Positions 1-10,426 of a DNA stretch of 64,000 nucleotides are shown here, in pieces. Within the stretch, counting starts at the first letter, position 1; each line of letters starts with the position of its first letter. The stretch is from Durusdinium trenchii (Eukaryota > Sar > Dinophyceae > Suessiales > Symbiodiniaceae): the NCBI GenBank assembly GCA_963970005.1, contig CAXAMN010026472.1:1724925-1788924 (forward strand). Direction: 5' to 3'. Position numbers and translations under genes: made by a program. The notes beneath the pieces are model-generated. The model was given only the letters and a program-made list of their open reading frames with translations, was not told where the DNA came from and did no database searches.

Positions 1-1302
1 TGCATGGATTTGCAGTGCTTCGAGTGTCTAATTTAAAACATGATGTTATCAGGGTGCTGGCGATCATATCGATAGACAGATCACCCGTTGATGAAAGAAG
101 TCGTTCGCACCATGGCCTATGGCCTTTCATGGCCGCAAATAGCCATTCATGGCTCATGGCCATCCATGGCCCCACATTCCGTCCGCATCTCTGCATGCAG
201 GTGACCCCACCACCTTGCCGCAGCAGCCGCCGCATCCAGGCGTGGCTGACGCACGACGGAGGACAGGTGAGGATGTGCGCAGTCGAAGGCGACGGTGTTT
301 TATGCAGTCTTGAGAGTTCTAAGTGATTTCTCATGATCTTCGATGATTTTCGTTCATTGGCTGCCAGAAAGTTGAGGACGTAGGCAATTTGTGAGAATTT
401 TGGTGCTTGTTTAGCTCACGGGTATTGGTCATTGGTAGTGACTGACAGCGTCACGCCTTTCTCGGTGGCTCTGATGTGCTCAGCAGTCCTCAGGCAACGA
501 CCAAGCCGAAGCCCGCGAAGAAGGCATTTTGGGGAAAGGGATGTGGGATCTGAAACGAAAACCAGGCGGTGAGATGAACCCTCAAGAATTCTTGGGTGCC
601 AAAGAAGGAAGGCTCGCATTGCCGCATGGATGCAGACCAGGCCAGCGGGACCTATCGGGGTTGTTTTCCTGGTCAAACACAGACCCAACACTTCACCGAT
701 CGATCGAAGATTCCATCGTTTTTCCCGATTCAAACACAACTGAAACGACTCGATGAAGCCGGATGAAGCCGGATGAATTGGCGGGTGGACCAGACGCGTG
801 GTCATCAAATCAGCGGAACGAGCGCAGGGATCGAACCGCTTGAAGCTGGGAGTTCTGAGTATGTCCAATCTAGATATGGGCTTGTCCTTTTTTAATCTGT
901 CTAGTTTATGTAGGGATGGGATGTTCGACTGGGAAGCATACCCCGAATCATCGAAGCATACCCCATAGCCATAGTCAAACATCCCGGCCAACGTCCAAAA
1001 CATGGTAACCCATATTAGCTCTGCAGGTGTTTTGTTGTCGCCAGATTCCGAAGTAAACCCTTGTGAAGAATGATTGTAGAGACTTGAAGAAGCCTTGCTG
1101 TAGCTGCTTCAAGCAGGAGAATACGCAACCTCACTGTCTGATTTAAAGCCACCAGCTGCTGTAAACACACCGTGGACAAGCGCCTACAACGAGTGCTTCT
1201 TGGTGACAACTTGTGAATACGATTTTCATTCAAGCTGTTTGCACTGACCCCGACTGTTGCTCCATTACCAATACCCTCCAAGCTTCCAGTCATTGTTGGG
1301 TT

Positions 1303-1397
1303 TAACGGCTCGGAGCATACAGAGAACTGTGCAGAAGTATGCGGTGCCGTTGGCCCCATTCATATGGGCCCATTTGGCTGGGAGCATGCATGACAGT
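1303..1397 (+). repeat. 95-bp direct repeat, copy 1
   Basis: This 95-bp segment recurs at 2135-2229 with about two mismatches, both transitions. The sequences diverge immediately outside it. It contains an internal CATATG/GGGCCC-rich core and no coding signal. Confidence 0.85.
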
Positions 1398-2124
1398 AAA
1401 ACTATGGCATGTTGGGGAATCTGCGGTTGTTGCTGTGTGACGTCAACGGATGTGTTGGCGATTCTGCTTCAATGTGTGTGTGGAAAAACCATTCGATGCG
1501 CAAGTTTTGGATGTTACCGTTTGGAAGGATCCGTTCCATCGTTGGATCTTGTCGGTGCGGCTCCTACTGCTTTGTTGAGACAAGAAGGTGCTTTGGCACA
1601 CAGTTCGCTGGGTGTGGCAGCATGTCCACCTTGTCACAGTTGCGACATTCGCATGTGATGCAGTACATCCTCGAGGTCAATCACGGCCGGCGCATCAGCT
1701 TGGCCATCCTGTTCGGGTCCTGATGACAGCAAGACGTTTGGGCTAAAGTGCTCGCTGGGGATGTGTGCGAGTGCGCTCGTTTTGGCATGCCGGAAGGGGA
1801 GGTCATTCCGCAAGACGAAAGCAGTGACCATGGCTGCAGTCTTCCAACACAGTCTTTAGCGGGAACTATCAGCAATTTGCCGTGGACTGAGGCAAGAGTT
1901 TCTTTCTAAAGGATGCGCTCTTGCTTCAGGAAGATATGTGACTTTTCCTCCTCTTTTGCTGGCTCTGATGGCTGGTTTTGCCTGAGCTGTGTGGCATGAT
2001 TTCAAACACTCTTTGCATCTCTTTGCCCTTTGTTTTACCGTGTCAAAGCACCACCGGAGTGTCTCAAGGCAGGCAGCTGCCAAGCAAAGGCTGAACTGAA
2101 CTGAACCAGAAGCAAGACAAGGTG

Positions 2125-2134
2125 NNNNNNNNNN
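2125..2134. other. assembly gap (10 N)
   Basis: Exactly ten N characters, the usual placeholder for a scaffold gap of unknown length. The base directly after the gap is the first base of the second copy of the 95-bp repeat. Confidence 0.95.
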
Positions 2135-2229
2135 TAACGGCTCGGAGCATACAGAGAACTGTGCAGAAGTATGCGGTGCCGCTGGCCCCATTCATATGGG
2201 CCCATTTGGCTGGGAGCATGCATGGCAGT
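2135..2229 (+). repeat. 95-bp direct repeat, copy 2, abutting gap
   Basis: Second copy of 1303-1397. It begins at the first base after the N gap, so it could be a true dispersed repeat that broke the assembly, or the same locus placed twice at a contig end. Confidence 0.85.
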
Positions 2230-2352
2230 TGATTGAAGCTTGGTGTCGCACAGTTGGAACTGATTAAAGGTGAAACCTGGGCACCGTAACAACGTATGTC
2301 CTACCACAGGCTTTTCTTTGATCGGCATCGGCAGTGTAGAAGTTTACTCAAG

Positions 2353-2899
2353 TCTCCCATCCAAACAGTTGAAGACGGGTGGACACGCTTCTTGTTTAAG
2401 TGTCAGCAACTGCAGCTGCTTGGTTCCAAGCTCCCGTTGCATGCAGATCAAAATCTTGTCAAAGTCTCCCAATTTAACATGTTTAGGGCCTAGGGATTTG
2501 GACAGACGTGGCCAGAAGGCTTGACACAAGGCTTTCTTTGGGAAGATGGGAGCAATGGGATTGCAAGTTGCAGCTATCGCTTTGCAGATGCTTCTCGTGG
2601 AGGCCAATGTCATAGTTCACTTGGCTTGCTACCCACCTTTGACTTGCCGACATGCCAAAGCCAAGCTTGTTGTCGCTTGAAATGCTGCAGCCATACGCTT
2701 TACACAAGTACTAGCAGAGAACGAACACGGGCTTCTGATGGAAAACAATAATGCAATGCTATTGGAAGGAGGATTGTATTTATGTCTTGACGTTTTCTGG
2801 CCGTCCAAACAGGTTTTGTTTAACCAACACATGATACATGCCATGACGATGCCGCACATTCGGACCGTTGTGCTGGTTACTCCGTGGATCTGGAGTTGA
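2353..2899 (+). pseudogene. decayed coding segment with in-frame TGA
   Basis: Two protein-like readings lie on the + strand. The first (about 2353-2490) reads as ordinary globular sequence, including the stretch VEDGWTRFLFKCQQLQLLG. The second runs 2525-2899 in one frame and is broken only by a TGA at 2678-2680. It includes MGLQVAAIALQMLL before the stop and ENEHGLLMENNNAMLLEGG after it. No intron boundary neatly removes the stop. I do not recognise the family. It may be a pseudogene, or two exons whose intron I have misplaced. The minus strand shows mirror open frames of lower quality. Confidence 0.35.
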
Positions 2900-3043
2900 C
2901 CTCTACTCACCACCAACTCAGGCAAAAAAAAGAACACACTTCTTCAGGGAGCTTGTACCCACCAACTGCTGTTGTCTTGGGAGACCACCGAATACAACAA
3001 AAAGAAACCTGCAAAGGCTTGTGGACCCCTCCCATTCGCAGCC

Positions 3044-6000
3044 ATGGCCCGACAGCTGATTTGTTGCTTAGTGCTGATGCTTTTAACTCCTGGAGTGATC
3101 GGTGCTGTGACGCTGGGCGCTTTTGGGGCTGATGACTTGGTGAAGCAGCTCCGGTCGTCCATCTTCGTCGAGACAGCGTTCTTAGAAGACCCGTGGCAAA
3201 GCCTGGTGCATTTCTGGTTTCTTTGTGCTCCACACGAAAGAGAGAGGGGGAGAGAAGTTGTTAGCCAATGCTAGCAACACTTGACACCAGGAGGAATGTT
3301 GTCAAGATGAAGATATATGACCCACGATACTGTTCCTTGATTGGTCATGTATCTGCATGCTGCACAACGCCTTATTTTTGATGTTCAAGATTGCCGCGAC
3401 AATACCTGCAACTGTTCCCCTATGTCATTTTGGGTTCAAATAACTGGGCACGCACGGCGCTCTGTCGCGAAGCTAAGGAGCGCCCACCGGTGACGCGGTG
3501 TTCCTCCTTGGATGGTCCCAGTTGCCTTCACTTAATGTTGGATTCTCAGGTGTCCCTAGACGGTCCAGGTGTTATTCCAGACACTCGACGCCAAGTGGAA
3601 CTCTTGGAGATCTCGGAGGATATAAAGAACTGGTGCGGACACCCTCCATCCTCACTGGTGGAGGAAACTAGTCCCCCCAAACAGGCCTCATGATTGTTGG
3701 AGAGAGGGTGACAGCCTCTTTTCGGGGTCTGTGTTTATGTGCATGTGAGTGCATGCTGGTGTTTGAAAGGAAAAGCTGTGTTTGTGAGCGATGGTGGGCT
3801 CGGAACGGGGTGCCTTTTCTCCATACCACGTGTCACCTTCTTGCACACGATGTGATTTATCATGCTCAGAGCATCTCGCTGAGGAGAGACTCCTTCACGA
3901 CTTGGGAGCTGCAGAGGGAATGGACTTTGTGACCCCAGAGTGCCTGGGGTTGAGGAATTATAAAGCTGAGAAATGCTTTCCTCGGATCAAGGCCCTTTTT
4001 AGGAGGCTTACTGAAGGTCCTTTCATTATGTAATGATGTTTTTGATCCCCATTGCCACCAACAATCTAAAATGGGTGTGGTGAAGTTAAGCATGCAGTTG
4101 TGATTTTATATGACTCATTTAGTATAAGAAACACCTCCGGCCCAACTTAATGACCTATTATAACCCAGCATCAAAGGGTCTGAGCATGCTTAACCTCTGG
4201 ATAGCAACGGGGATGGGTTTTGTGAAGCCTCAAAGTCGGTTCCGCACATCTGAGTACGGCACACATTTCTTGCTATGTTTTCCCTTCTCAAATGCTTTTG
4301 GCAAGCCCGGAGATTGATACCTTGATGGGTTGGTTTGTTCGGCGTGCGTGTCAAAAGCTGGGACTGGGTGCTTTTGCTTCCTCGCAAGGTACTTCACATT
4401 GGAAGAACTTGTACGCATGGGTCAGGCAACACAGAGCCGAAGCTCAGCTGAAGCCTTGCTGGTGGGAGACGAGGCGACCGGTCGCCGGGGCGCCGGAGGC
4501 AACACGACGTCGGAGCGGACGGAGCGTTTGCACCGCGCCAGGCCAAGGACTACTTGCTCAGTGGTCGGAACAAGACGTTTGTAGGCGGGTTAGAGCAAGA
4601 GATTTTTGGTCATTCAATGAGTTGGAGACAAGATGAAGAATCGATTGATGAGAGATCGTATGAGTCAGACAGTTTGACAAAATCTGAATGAAGCTTGTGA
4701 AGCCTTGACTCAGCTTAACTTACCACTTTTTACGATGTCCTGTAGTATCCTGTAGTCATTGAAACCGAACTTAGACGTTGAAGCCGCCCCCCGCAGTACT
4801 TGTTGCAGTAGAGAACCGCACAGCACCCAGCCGCGGACCAGCTTCCTGCACCGCGCAAAACCCCAGACCGACCCCCAAAACTCAACGGCAGGACTTCTGC
4901 ACTTCGCTGGTGCCGCACTGGACCGGCGTTTGCCATTGACCTTCTCGCTTGGACTGCCCAAAGACCTGGTGGCCACTTGGGATGGCCGCTGGATCGCGCG
5001 TGATGGCCACTTGGGAACATTTAGAGTGGGAAAGTTACTGATTGGCATTGGAGTCAACATCTTCATACTGCAATATGCTTCTGATGATGTACCCAAAGAG
5101 GAACCCAACACACATCCAAACACTCTGTTCACATCTGTTCACCTGTGTTTGTCGTGTGGTTGACCATTTGTTCACCCACAGCCTAATTCGCTCAAGGTAG
5201 CACCAAGCATGTGGCCAGCCTGCCTTCTCCGGATGGCGAACTTCCCGTCTTGTCTCAGAACGCCGGTTTGGTTCGAAAGCCAGGCCAGGTGGCCCCTGGC
5301 CCCTGAGGCTGAGAAAGGTTTTGGACCTGTGCAATGAATGGTTCTGTCCCAAAAACCACAAGTGCCGCACTGCACTACGAAAGGGCCTTCAAGCGTTCCA
5401 ATGCATATGCATATTGCTTCGTTGGATTGCTTCAAGTTCAAGTTCTTCAACTGCGAGAAAAAACACATCATGTGGGAGAGAATGGTGAAGGCTTCTTTTG
5501 GCCAGGTGGCGGAAGCCTGCAACTCTCAGTCTCAGCTGAGTTGGCAGGCCCGTGCCGGCTCGGGCTTTTGAAGTCTGCAGTCTTGCAACCACAGGACTCG
5601 AGATTTGCAACGATTGGAGCTTTGGAAATAAAGACCTTGAAAGCCTTAGTTGAATAAAGACCTTGCCACCAATTCCATTGTTTTGACGTGCATCACATGC
5701 ATCACATGCCTTTCGAACGAACGCTAGGCTCTTTGGGATATCTCCGCTTCTCGCGACCGGTCACTGTGCGCTCCCTCTTCGTTCACTGGGTTGCAGATCG
5801 AAATGCTCCAAGGGCCATTGTGGCAGGTCGTTTGGGTCTGCAAAATATGTGGAACAGTTCCTCGGTCGATGTAGAAACACTCAACAATCCAAGACACACC
5901 ATTGCTCTATATTGCTCTTGGAGATTTGGACGCTCACCTGACGACCGAAAAGGACCAGGACTTCTTCTTCGGGCTTTAGCTGGATAGCTCTTACGCTCTA

Positions 6001-6765
6001 CTTTGCTGATCGATGCATTGGTGTCCCAGACCATTTGGATCCTCAGCAATTGGAGTCCGTAGAGGGATGGGTTGACATTGCTGGAAACCCCTTGGCACAG
6101 GTGGATGAGATTTGGCAGCAAGCAGGTCGAATTATCAAACCTGAATTCATTTTTCTGGCAGCAGATGTTGTTCCACAGCCAAATTCCTCGTTTCGGCAGA
6201 CTTTTGCCACACGCATGGTCCAGGGAAACACTTTGTTAATTGAAACGTTGGATTATGTTTGATTCAGTTTGTATACTTAATACTAATGTAATAGTAAGAT
6301 GTAATAGAACTTAATATATACTAATAGATATTTGTATACTAATGTAATATAACTATATATTATATATATATCAACTTTCCAGGTCTCCCAGCCCGCGTGC
6401 TTTTTTGTTTCGCACCACTTCACCGGACCTTGGACCGTGTGTTGTTTGTGGACCTTGGACCCAGGACCTCCAAGAAGGACCTCCGTTTGTTTTCTTCAGT
6501 CTCTTAAGACGATCAGCACGCCTCCATCGGAAAAGGCTCCTGTTTTGCAAGGTGGGTCTAAGTGCCCATGTCAGGCTGCATGTCAGTGCCCATATCAACC
6601 TTCTGTTCTTGTGAGTGCATGTTGTTCCAGCCCTACAAGGAATTGGTCTTCATGGCCGCAAAGGGACTTCAGATTAGTGCTGTCCAGATTGCAAGCACTG
6701 AAGGAACAGAGGAAGAGGAGCGATTTGACTGCTTTGTTTTGAGACCTCGAGGATGGAATCCATGA
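3044..6765 (+). CDS. putative secreted protein, multi-exon, family unknown
   Basis: The start is the ATG at 3044. It opens a signal-peptide-like N-terminus: MARQL, a hydrophobic core CCLVLMLLTPGVIGA, then acidic sequence. Exons that join in phase: 3044-3205 (GT donor), 3550-3657 (GT donor), 3872-3991 (GC donor), all phase 0. Next are 4389-4461, a less certain exon of about 5420-5547 (GC donor), and 5728-5826. The last exons are 5988-6256, joined through a 161-bp intron, and 6631-6765, ending at TGA 6763. Protein-like motifs include LRFSRPVTVRSLFVHWVADR (exon 5728), GWVDIAGNPLAQVDEIW (exon 5988) and FDCFVLRPRGWNP at the C-terminus. Linking exons between 4461 and 5728 are missing or unproven. 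I do not recognise the family. Secretion or membrane targeting is inferred from the N-terminus only. Confidence 0.6.
6270..6375. repeat. A+T-rich intron sequence with TA repeats
   Basis: Short direct repeats of TACTAATGTAATA followed by a TATATA run. The stretch falls inside the last intron of the gene at 3044-6765 and has no coding content. Confidence 0.7.
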
Positions 6766-8250
6766 GCCCATGGACCCTCTTCAGAGGATTGTCGCCTTCG
6801 TTTCAAACAGAAATCATCAGACATTCGACGGTGGAGGTTTTGCAGTTTTTCATGCAATTCAGTAGATGACGCAACCATCCTGGATGATGCATTCACAGAA
6901 AGTTCAGGGTTGGCAACTATGAGCGATTGATTCCAGGAGCGAACCGTCCTGATGCTACAGCCCTTTGAGTCTCCAACTCAACAGAATGAGACGGATGAGA
7001 GCCAGCCGCAGCCGCAGCCACATTTCATCGCCTCGTTGCAGAGGAGGGGAGACAAACGGAAATTGGAGCCGACATTGTGGACATCTCAGCAGGGTGGCTT
7101 TTTTTTCGCTCCTTCCTTCTCCTTTGACGTACAGAAGTAGGATCTTCTATAGGTACAAAACTGCTCGTGGACTTGATGCCGATTTCGGTGCGTTGGTGGA
7201 TACGATTCACCCGGAAAAAACGCACCAAATAAACCATCAACAATGGTCCAATAGACTTTTTGCTTGTTTATCCAACAATTCATATCCAATTCTCCGACCA
7301 TTTGCTTGTTTATCCAACAATCGGAAAAAAAGAACACCAAGCACAGACCAAAAGCAGATGCGTGGGGCCCGCGTCTCCGAAGTCAACCCGCTCCGGCCTG
7401 GGACGGGTCCGCCAGGCTGAGAGCGGATGCTGCACCCTTCGTCGCCACGTTGCAAGAGGCGCGGGGGTAGAAACCCACGGGCTGAAGAGTGGGACGTTTT
7501 GGGCAGAAGCTGGCTGAAGCTGGCTGAAGCAGATAACATGGGCTTGCAAGTGGAATGACTTCAAGCAGCACGCGATGGTTGGCAAAGCCGGTGAAGCAAG
7601 TTATCAGGTCAAGAACTAACTGCGGCAGCATGAAGAAGCACCACCTCTAGCGCAACCGCCCCCAGATCTGTATATTATCAGAGTAAGGTCAGGTTCCAAT
7701 CTTCATTCGCTCACTTCAGGTGGTCGACCACAATCTGCGGCTGCGTATGCTTGCACCTTCGTGGCCAAGCTTAATTATAGCGAGAGGAGATGTTGGACCA
7801 CCAACATGACAAATATATTGCAAGCAATATGAAGATGCGCCTTTTCCGCCTTTCTTTCTACTTTTACAGTGTTTTATCGGTCGTGTTTTACCCCAAGAGA
7901 TTGTCACTGGTGCCTGTCAGTTCCATGCATTTGACCAACATGTCCTGCAGGTTTCGCTCAACTGAGCACACTCTAAGAGCCTTTTGACATCCTGCACATG
8001 ACAGCTTCGACTGCCCAGGAGAGCTCTTGGAGGGGTGCGGGGCGACCAGATACCTGGCTTGTTGCTCAGCGGCAGCCTGAGCATGCTTGGAGGAGCCCAA
8101 AATTGATCCAGAGCAGCTGAATTCGGCAGAATGTCTTGGCTTCAGCCTTTACTTTCAATAGACTATATAGCACTGGTCTTGCCTTTGTCGAGACCTTGTA
8201 GACTGAGGCTTTCGATACCCTCCTCTGACAATGGAGCTCGGCTGACAGAG
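6766..8250. other. intergenic or intronic, no gene recognised
   Basis: Open frames here overlap on both strands. A duplicated phrase around 7258-7325 (TTGTTTATCCAACAAT twice) creates repetitive peptide frames. Nothing has a convincing combination of splice sites and protein character. Confidence 0.4.
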
Positions 8251-8333
8251 GAAGCACTGAGCTTCAAATTGGCCGCGTCGCAAAACGAAGTCCTGTCGCT
8301 TGGCAGCAAGTGCCGCGCGACAACAAGAAGTGG
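8251..8333 (+). CDS. isolated exon candidate
   Basis: An open stretch between an AG acceptor at 8249-8250 and a GTAGGT donor at 8334. It reads EALSFKLAASQNEVLSLG in the middle, an amphipathic-helix-like composition. It may be an upstream exon of the coiled-coil gene that follows, but no join can be proved. Family unknown. Confidence 0.35.
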
Positions 8334-10078
8334 GTAGGTTCGACAACTGGCAGCTAGGTGGAGTCTTACTTTCCTGCCCAAACACGCGATTCATTGAAAT
8401 TTGTCAAATGTGGCTTTAGGGTCATCCATGACAAGTTTTTGTCCCACTAGTTTTATACTAGGTATGTAATGTGTACATATATATACAGTATATATATATG
8501 CATGCAATTTTGATAAAATGACCCATGGCAAGATTCGTTTTTATGTAGCAACTGAGATCAAACGGGGGTTGGACAGGAAACTCATGTGCACCGCGACCGT
8601 TGTTCTCGGAGCTGGTGACCGGAAACAGGCCACGCAAAATGAACAGGGCAAGAGATGCCAATATCCATGGAATTCAAGGCAGAAGTGTCAGATTCTCCAA
8701 GAGAGAAGTGTATACGTCCTATCTATTTGTCAATGTTCAGACATGTTCCGGAAATTCAGATGTCTTCTGTAGCTGTTTTGCTGTCTACCCCGTGGATGCT
8801 CAGCAGATTTTCTAAGGTGTCGCCGCTCCGTCGCTAACCCTAATGTCAGAACCAGACGTACATTTCAGAACAATTTGAGCACCTCGAAGCAGGTTGAGCA
8901 ATAGAAGAAGGCTGAGCACAAAATACTCAAACACCGTGGAAGGCGGTGAACTGAACACGACTGAAGAGAGTGACGACCGAAGAAAAGTGAGGAATGTGAC
9001 GTGAGCAAAAACAGCGCTGTTACTGTATACGACTGAAGACGTTGAGCAAAGGCTACAGAGCACAACCGAAGACGGTGAGCCTTGCAGGCCTGTGTGATGG
9101 TGAAAGTTCTCCGGGGGCCGGTGATAGCTATGGGCCGTTGATGGAGTGTGTGGCAAATGGTGCTGGGATGGACATGATACTGGTGATGACATTGTTGATT
9201 TTCACACGCATGACAAATGTTCGCCGTGACAGTTGCAAACATCACCATCGTCATCACCGACGTCATGTCCATCATCGCATCGCCAACATCATCCAAGTCA
9301 TTTCTACCAACATGTGTTCCATCATCACACTGCCAACGTCATCACCATCACCATCACCATCATCATCATCACGCTTAGGTGCAACCGTGTGCGTACCGGT
9401 GGATTGTGACTGTGCACGGGCGCCCAACGAAAACATCTCGCATGGCGAACGCACAGGTGCTTTAACTGCAGAGGAGAAAGGGTTTGCAAGGCCAGGATGG
9501 TCTTTAGCACGCAACATCTTCTCCTAACCTTGGACGGCGTTTAGGTGACAAGAGGCCTGCGTCAAACACCTGACATCGCGTGGCTGGGCTGGAAGTGTGT
9601 ATCTTGCTGTGTGTTGCGGCTTCATTGCAGCAGTTTGATTGAGATGGGCTGCGTGTAGCAGCTCTCAGTCTACGTCTTGTTGGGTCGTCCTCCAGACCTA
9701 GATGCCCTCTTGCTACGACGATTTTTGACTGAGATGCCCTGGAAGGGTTCCAGTTGCTACGCGAAACTATCTTGTTCCCCCTCCTCCAGCCCACCCACTG
9801 TACGACTTTGGGGCTTGCCAAATTACGTATGACCACAGCCTTGAGCTTGCCAGCGCTCAACATCGTCCTGGCAACCCTTTCAGCGGTTTAGAGCGCAAGT
9901 GATCCTGTGTCGCGCAAATATCATCCAAGCCTGTGGTGCGTAAGGCATCCCCGGGACATCAATTGGATACCGAAGGTTTTTGGGAAACTCTGTTTTCTTT
10001 GTCAGTTGTAGAAGTTGTAGCTGGTTAGGGGCGATGTGACTTGGATTGGTCCAAGGTTTTCTCGCGGTTTCCTCACAG
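8334..10078. other. no gene recognised; contains CAT/ATC repeat
   Basis: The only structure is the trinucleotide block at 9240-9372. The open frame of about 160 codons at 9042-9527 runs through that block and has low-complexity His/Thr/Ser content, so I do not treat it as a gene. Confidence 0.4.
9240..9372. repeat. degenerate CAT/ATC trinucleotide microsatellite
   Basis: Interrupted runs of CATCAC, CATCAT and TCATCACCG units, purest at about 9340-9372. It makes runs of His, Ser, Met or Asp codons in the various frames. Confidence 0.8.
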
Positions 10079-10209
10079 ACATTGCCGCGAACGATGCCAG
10101 AAATATGATTGCTGGCTTCTCCAAAGTGCCTGAAGGAGCGACGGGGCGTGCGGGAAAACCAGCGTGTGTTTTCAATGCGACAGACGGAAGTGGCATTTTC
10201 AAGATCCTT
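10079..10209 (+). CDS. exon candidate, globular protein fragment
   Basis: After the acceptor TTTCCTCACAG (ending 10078) an open frame reads DIAANDARNMIAGFSKVPEG and continues through ACVFNATDGSGIFKI to a TGA at 10210. Composition is strongly protein-like. The downstream donor is not clear. If this is a last exon, the TGA at 10210 would be the stop. Otherwise it is an early exon of the gene continuing at 10427. Family not recognised. Confidence 0.4.
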
Positions 10210-10426
10210 TGAGTGCCCATCAGGCTTTTAGAGAAAGGAGGATCGGCAAGTAAGTATATTGCGAACAATGCACGTCCAAGATTACGATATTGTCGAGAAA
10301 CGACCGCGAAAAGCAGTTGTGACGGAGCCTCCCAAGTCTGTCGGGGTCCGCCCACCCTTTTTGCTACAGCTGTTTGAGCAATAGCCATGTGGAGATTGCT
10401 GTCTTTTGGTGTGCCATGGTCTCCAG

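Larger units (their letters stand above)
1..2352. other. no recognised gene; repeat and gap
   Basis: I see no convincing exon here. Open frames on both strands are short, overlap each other and lack protein-like composition. The stretch contains two copies of a 95-bp repeat and a 10-N scaffold gap, annotated separately. Near 830 a sequence resembling a tRNA T-loop was rejected because the stem does not pair. Confidence 0.5.
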
